A stretch of DNA of 7,364 bases from Candidatus Bathyarchaeota archaeon (GTDB taxonomy: Archaea > Thermoproteota > Bathyarchaeia > Bathyarchaeales > UBA233). Positions 6,677-7,364 of this stretch are shown here, piece after piece. Each line of letters opens with the position of its first letter. Position 1 is the first letter of the stretch. The translations under genes were made by a program, and so were the position numbers. The notes under the pieces are model-generated. The model ran no database searches. It saw only the letters and a program-made list of their open reading frames with translations, and was not told the origin of the DNA. Where the stretch lies: positions 3,561 to 10,924 of the forward strand of contig SMYP01000151.1 of the NCBI GenBank assembly GCA_007050895.1. Reading direction: 5' to 3'.

Positions 6677-7126
6677 TTAGAACGGGCGCATAGTCCATAC
6701 GCGATAAGCTTCATACCAGAATATAACGCAGACGATTGCACCGAACAATGCAATGAAAAGGTTCTCACGAATAAACAAGTCCTGCATCAGAAACAGAAGG
6801 TAAGCAGCATAGAAAATGGTGGAGAAAACTGCGTAGAAAAAATATCTTGGAAATAAAAGTTTGCCAAGCTTCACGTAGTGACGGAGTACACCGATTTTGA
6901 CTTCACCCACCAAGACGTAATGTCCGCCGATTTCCTGTTTCTCAACCAAGCCCAAATCACGCAGCTGCTCAAGATGGTGGTAAGCCACGCTTGGGCTAGT
7001 GAAGCGTAGTGCACGCTGGACTTCTCGTACGCTCTTGGGGTTTCCTGTTTTTAAAAGAAACCAGTAAACTTTCCAAGCTTTTCCACGAAGCTCATACTCA
7101 AGTTTTGTCTCGTCGTCCAGGTTCAA
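6677..7126 (-). CDS. Winged-helix DNA-binding protein with two C-terminal membrane helices
   Basis: This 149-residue protein combines a DNA-binding domain with a membrane anchor. Residues about 14-73 are a winged helix of ArsR/MarR-like type: helix 1 around AWKVYWFLLKTG (17-28), helix 2 SVREVQRAL (32-40), recognition helix SPSVAYHHLEQLRDLGL (44-60) and a wing VEKQEIGGHYVLV (61-73). Two hydrophobic segments follow at about 95-114 (RYFFYAVFSTIFYAAYLLFL region) and 122-143 (NLFIALFGAIVCVIFWYEAY), placing both termini on the cytoplasmic side. Known family members of this style are presumed membrane-tethered transcription regulators. The start is TTG: it is the first start-type codon after the in-frame stop at 7151-7153, and no ATG or GTG precedes the DNA-binding domain. 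It lies 71 bp upstream of the beta-propeller gene on the same strand, which suggests a regulator-envelope protein pair. The target and the signal are unknown. Confidence 0.85.
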   Translation of the reverse strand: MNLDDETKLEYELRGKAWKVYWFLLKTGNPKSVREVQRALRFTSPSVAYHHLEQLRDLGLVEKQEIGGHYVLVGEVKIGVLRHYVKLGKLLFPRYFFYAVFSTIFYAAYLLFLMQDLFIRENLFIALFGAIVCVIFWYEAYRVWTMRPF

Positions 7127-7165
7127 TAGATAAAGCCGCCTTACAGATACTTAGTGCCAATAAAG

Positions 7166-7178
7166 AACTTATAAGTCC
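7166..7178 (-). promoter_or_regulatory. Candidate winged-helix gene promoter with a palindromic TATA region
   Basis: ACTTATAAGT at 7167-7176 is a perfect 10-bp palindrome whose minus-strand reading includes CTTATAAG, a TATA-like box centred about 45 bp before the TTG start, predicting a leader of about 20 nt. The dyad over the TATA box would suit autoregulation by the winged-helix protein, but that is inference. A second AT-rich element (CTTTATTGG on the minus strand, 7157-7165) would give a shorter leader. Confidence 0.35.
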
Positions 7179-7217
7179 AATTGTTGGTACGATTTGTACT
7201 AATAATATTGATTCAAG

Positions 7218-7237
7218 TTTTTCCTTTTTTCCCTTTT
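7218..7237. other. 20-base pyrimidine tract in the divergent spacer
   Basis: Twenty consecutive pyrimidines, mostly T, run on the plus strand between the winged-helix and TIR genes, followed closely by a short GCGCGCG alternation (7244-7250). No plus-strand gene ends just before it, so it is not needed as a terminator for any gene seen here. It could insulate the TIR gene from upstream plus-strand transcription or be simple low-complexity DNA. Confidence 0.4.
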
Positions 7238-7262
7238 ATCCCAGCGCGCGTCGCCAAAGAAA

Positions 7263-7270
7263 CTTTAAAA
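7263..7270 (+). promoter_or_regulatory. TATA box of the TIR-domain gene
   Basis: CTTTAAAA preceded by the A-rich AAAGAAA (7256-7262, BRE-like) is centred about 38 bp before the ATG at 7304. Transcription would begin near 7291-7293, leaving a leader of about 12 nt. The arrangement matches the other promoters in the window. Confidence 0.5.
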
Positions 7271-7273
7271 CTA

Positions 7274-7289
7274 CCTTCTTTATAGAAGG
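7274..7289 (+). promoter_or_regulatory. Interrupted palindrome between TATA box and TIR gene start (operator candidate)
   Basis: CCTTCT-TTAT-AGAAGG has perfect 6-bp arms around four bases. It fills the interval between the TATA box and the predicted transcription start, a position where a bound repressor would block RNA polymerase. GAAGG near its end is only weakly Shine-Dalgarno-like and is 14 bases from the ATG, too far to be a convincing ribosome binding site. Confidence 0.4.
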
Positions 7290-7303
7290 ATAACGAGCAA
7301 ACG

Positions 7304-7364
7304 ATGCCTAAAGTGCCTAAAATATTTATTTCCCACAGTAGACTCGACAAAAACTACTGTGATT
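7304..7364 (+). CDS. TIR-domain protein, N-terminus only (cut by window edge)
   Basis: Only 20 codons are present, beginning ATG and reading MPKVPKIFISHSRLDKN onward. The IFISHSxxD pattern close to the N-terminus is the first strand and box-1 loop of prokaryotic TIR domains, many of which are NAD-cleaving effectors or signal producers in antiphage systems such as Thoeris. The catalytic glutamate would lie downstream and is not visible, so enzymatic activity, partner domains and system type cannot be determined. A TATA box and a palindrome lie upstream. The gene is divergent from the winged-helix gene. Because the motif is short, other proteins with a similar opening strand are possible, but TIR is the best reading. 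Confidence 0.65.
   Translation, partial: MPKVPKIFISHSRLDKNYCD

Noticed and set aside
6665..6856. Plus-strand open frame of 63 codons opposite the winged-helix gene
   Set aside because: Antisense to the membrane helices of the winged-helix gene; no promoter and no similarity to known small proteins.
7009..7293. Plus-strand open frame of 94 codons spanning the winged-helix start and the spacer
   Set aside because: It overlaps the winged-helix coding region and then runs through the pyrimidine tract and the TIR promoter; the translation is low-complexity there and lacks a domain.

Overview
The window looks like a piece of an archaeal chromosome, most plausibly a Thermoproteota/Bathyarchaeia-type genome of moderate GC. 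The evidence is: (i) an archaeal-type asparaginyl-tRNA synthetase; (ii) a secreted beta-propeller protein with the 'VxGVDEADIVKTDG' hallmark of a family common in archaea; (iii) a small winged-helix protein with two C-terminal membrane segments; (iv) TATA-like boxes roughly 30-40 bp before start codons with short or nearly absent leaders and no clear Shine-Dalgarno sequences; and (v) TTG as a probable start codon. The lineage is inferred from gene style, not from a search.

Layout. 1-573 (+) is the 3' part of a flavin/NAD(P)H oxidoreductase cut by the left edge. Four bases later, convergently, lies asnS (578-1861, -), preceded on the same strand by an MFS transporter (1920-3164, -). The MFS gene is divergent from a cation diffusion facilitator (3296-4666, +), and the 131-bp spacer between them carries promoter elements and two clear palindromes. 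The CDF gene converges, with a 19-bp gap, on a long secreted beta-propeller gene (4686-6605, -). Just upstream on the same strand is the membrane-anchored winged-helix gene (6677-7126, -). The 177-bp spacer 7127-7303 separates this pair from a divergent gene whose first 20 codons (7304-7364, +) read as the start of a TIR domain; the right edge cuts it. No stretch longer than 300 bp lacks a gene. I saw no tRNA, rRNA, CRISPR array or insertion sequence.

How the genes fit together. The oxidoreductase, AsnRS, MFS and CDF genes look like ordinary housekeeping or transport genes without an evident shared pathway. The winged-helix/beta-propeller pair is the most likely functional unit: a membrane-tethered DNA-binding protein followed by an extracellular, membrane-anchored propeller of unknown role. 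The most unusual protein is the CDF transporter, which carries three consecutive copies of the cytoplasmic dimerisation/metal-binding domain instead of one. The TIR gene start is the only hint of a defence-type system; its partner genes, if any, lie outside the window, so a complete new system cannot be claimed from this sequence.
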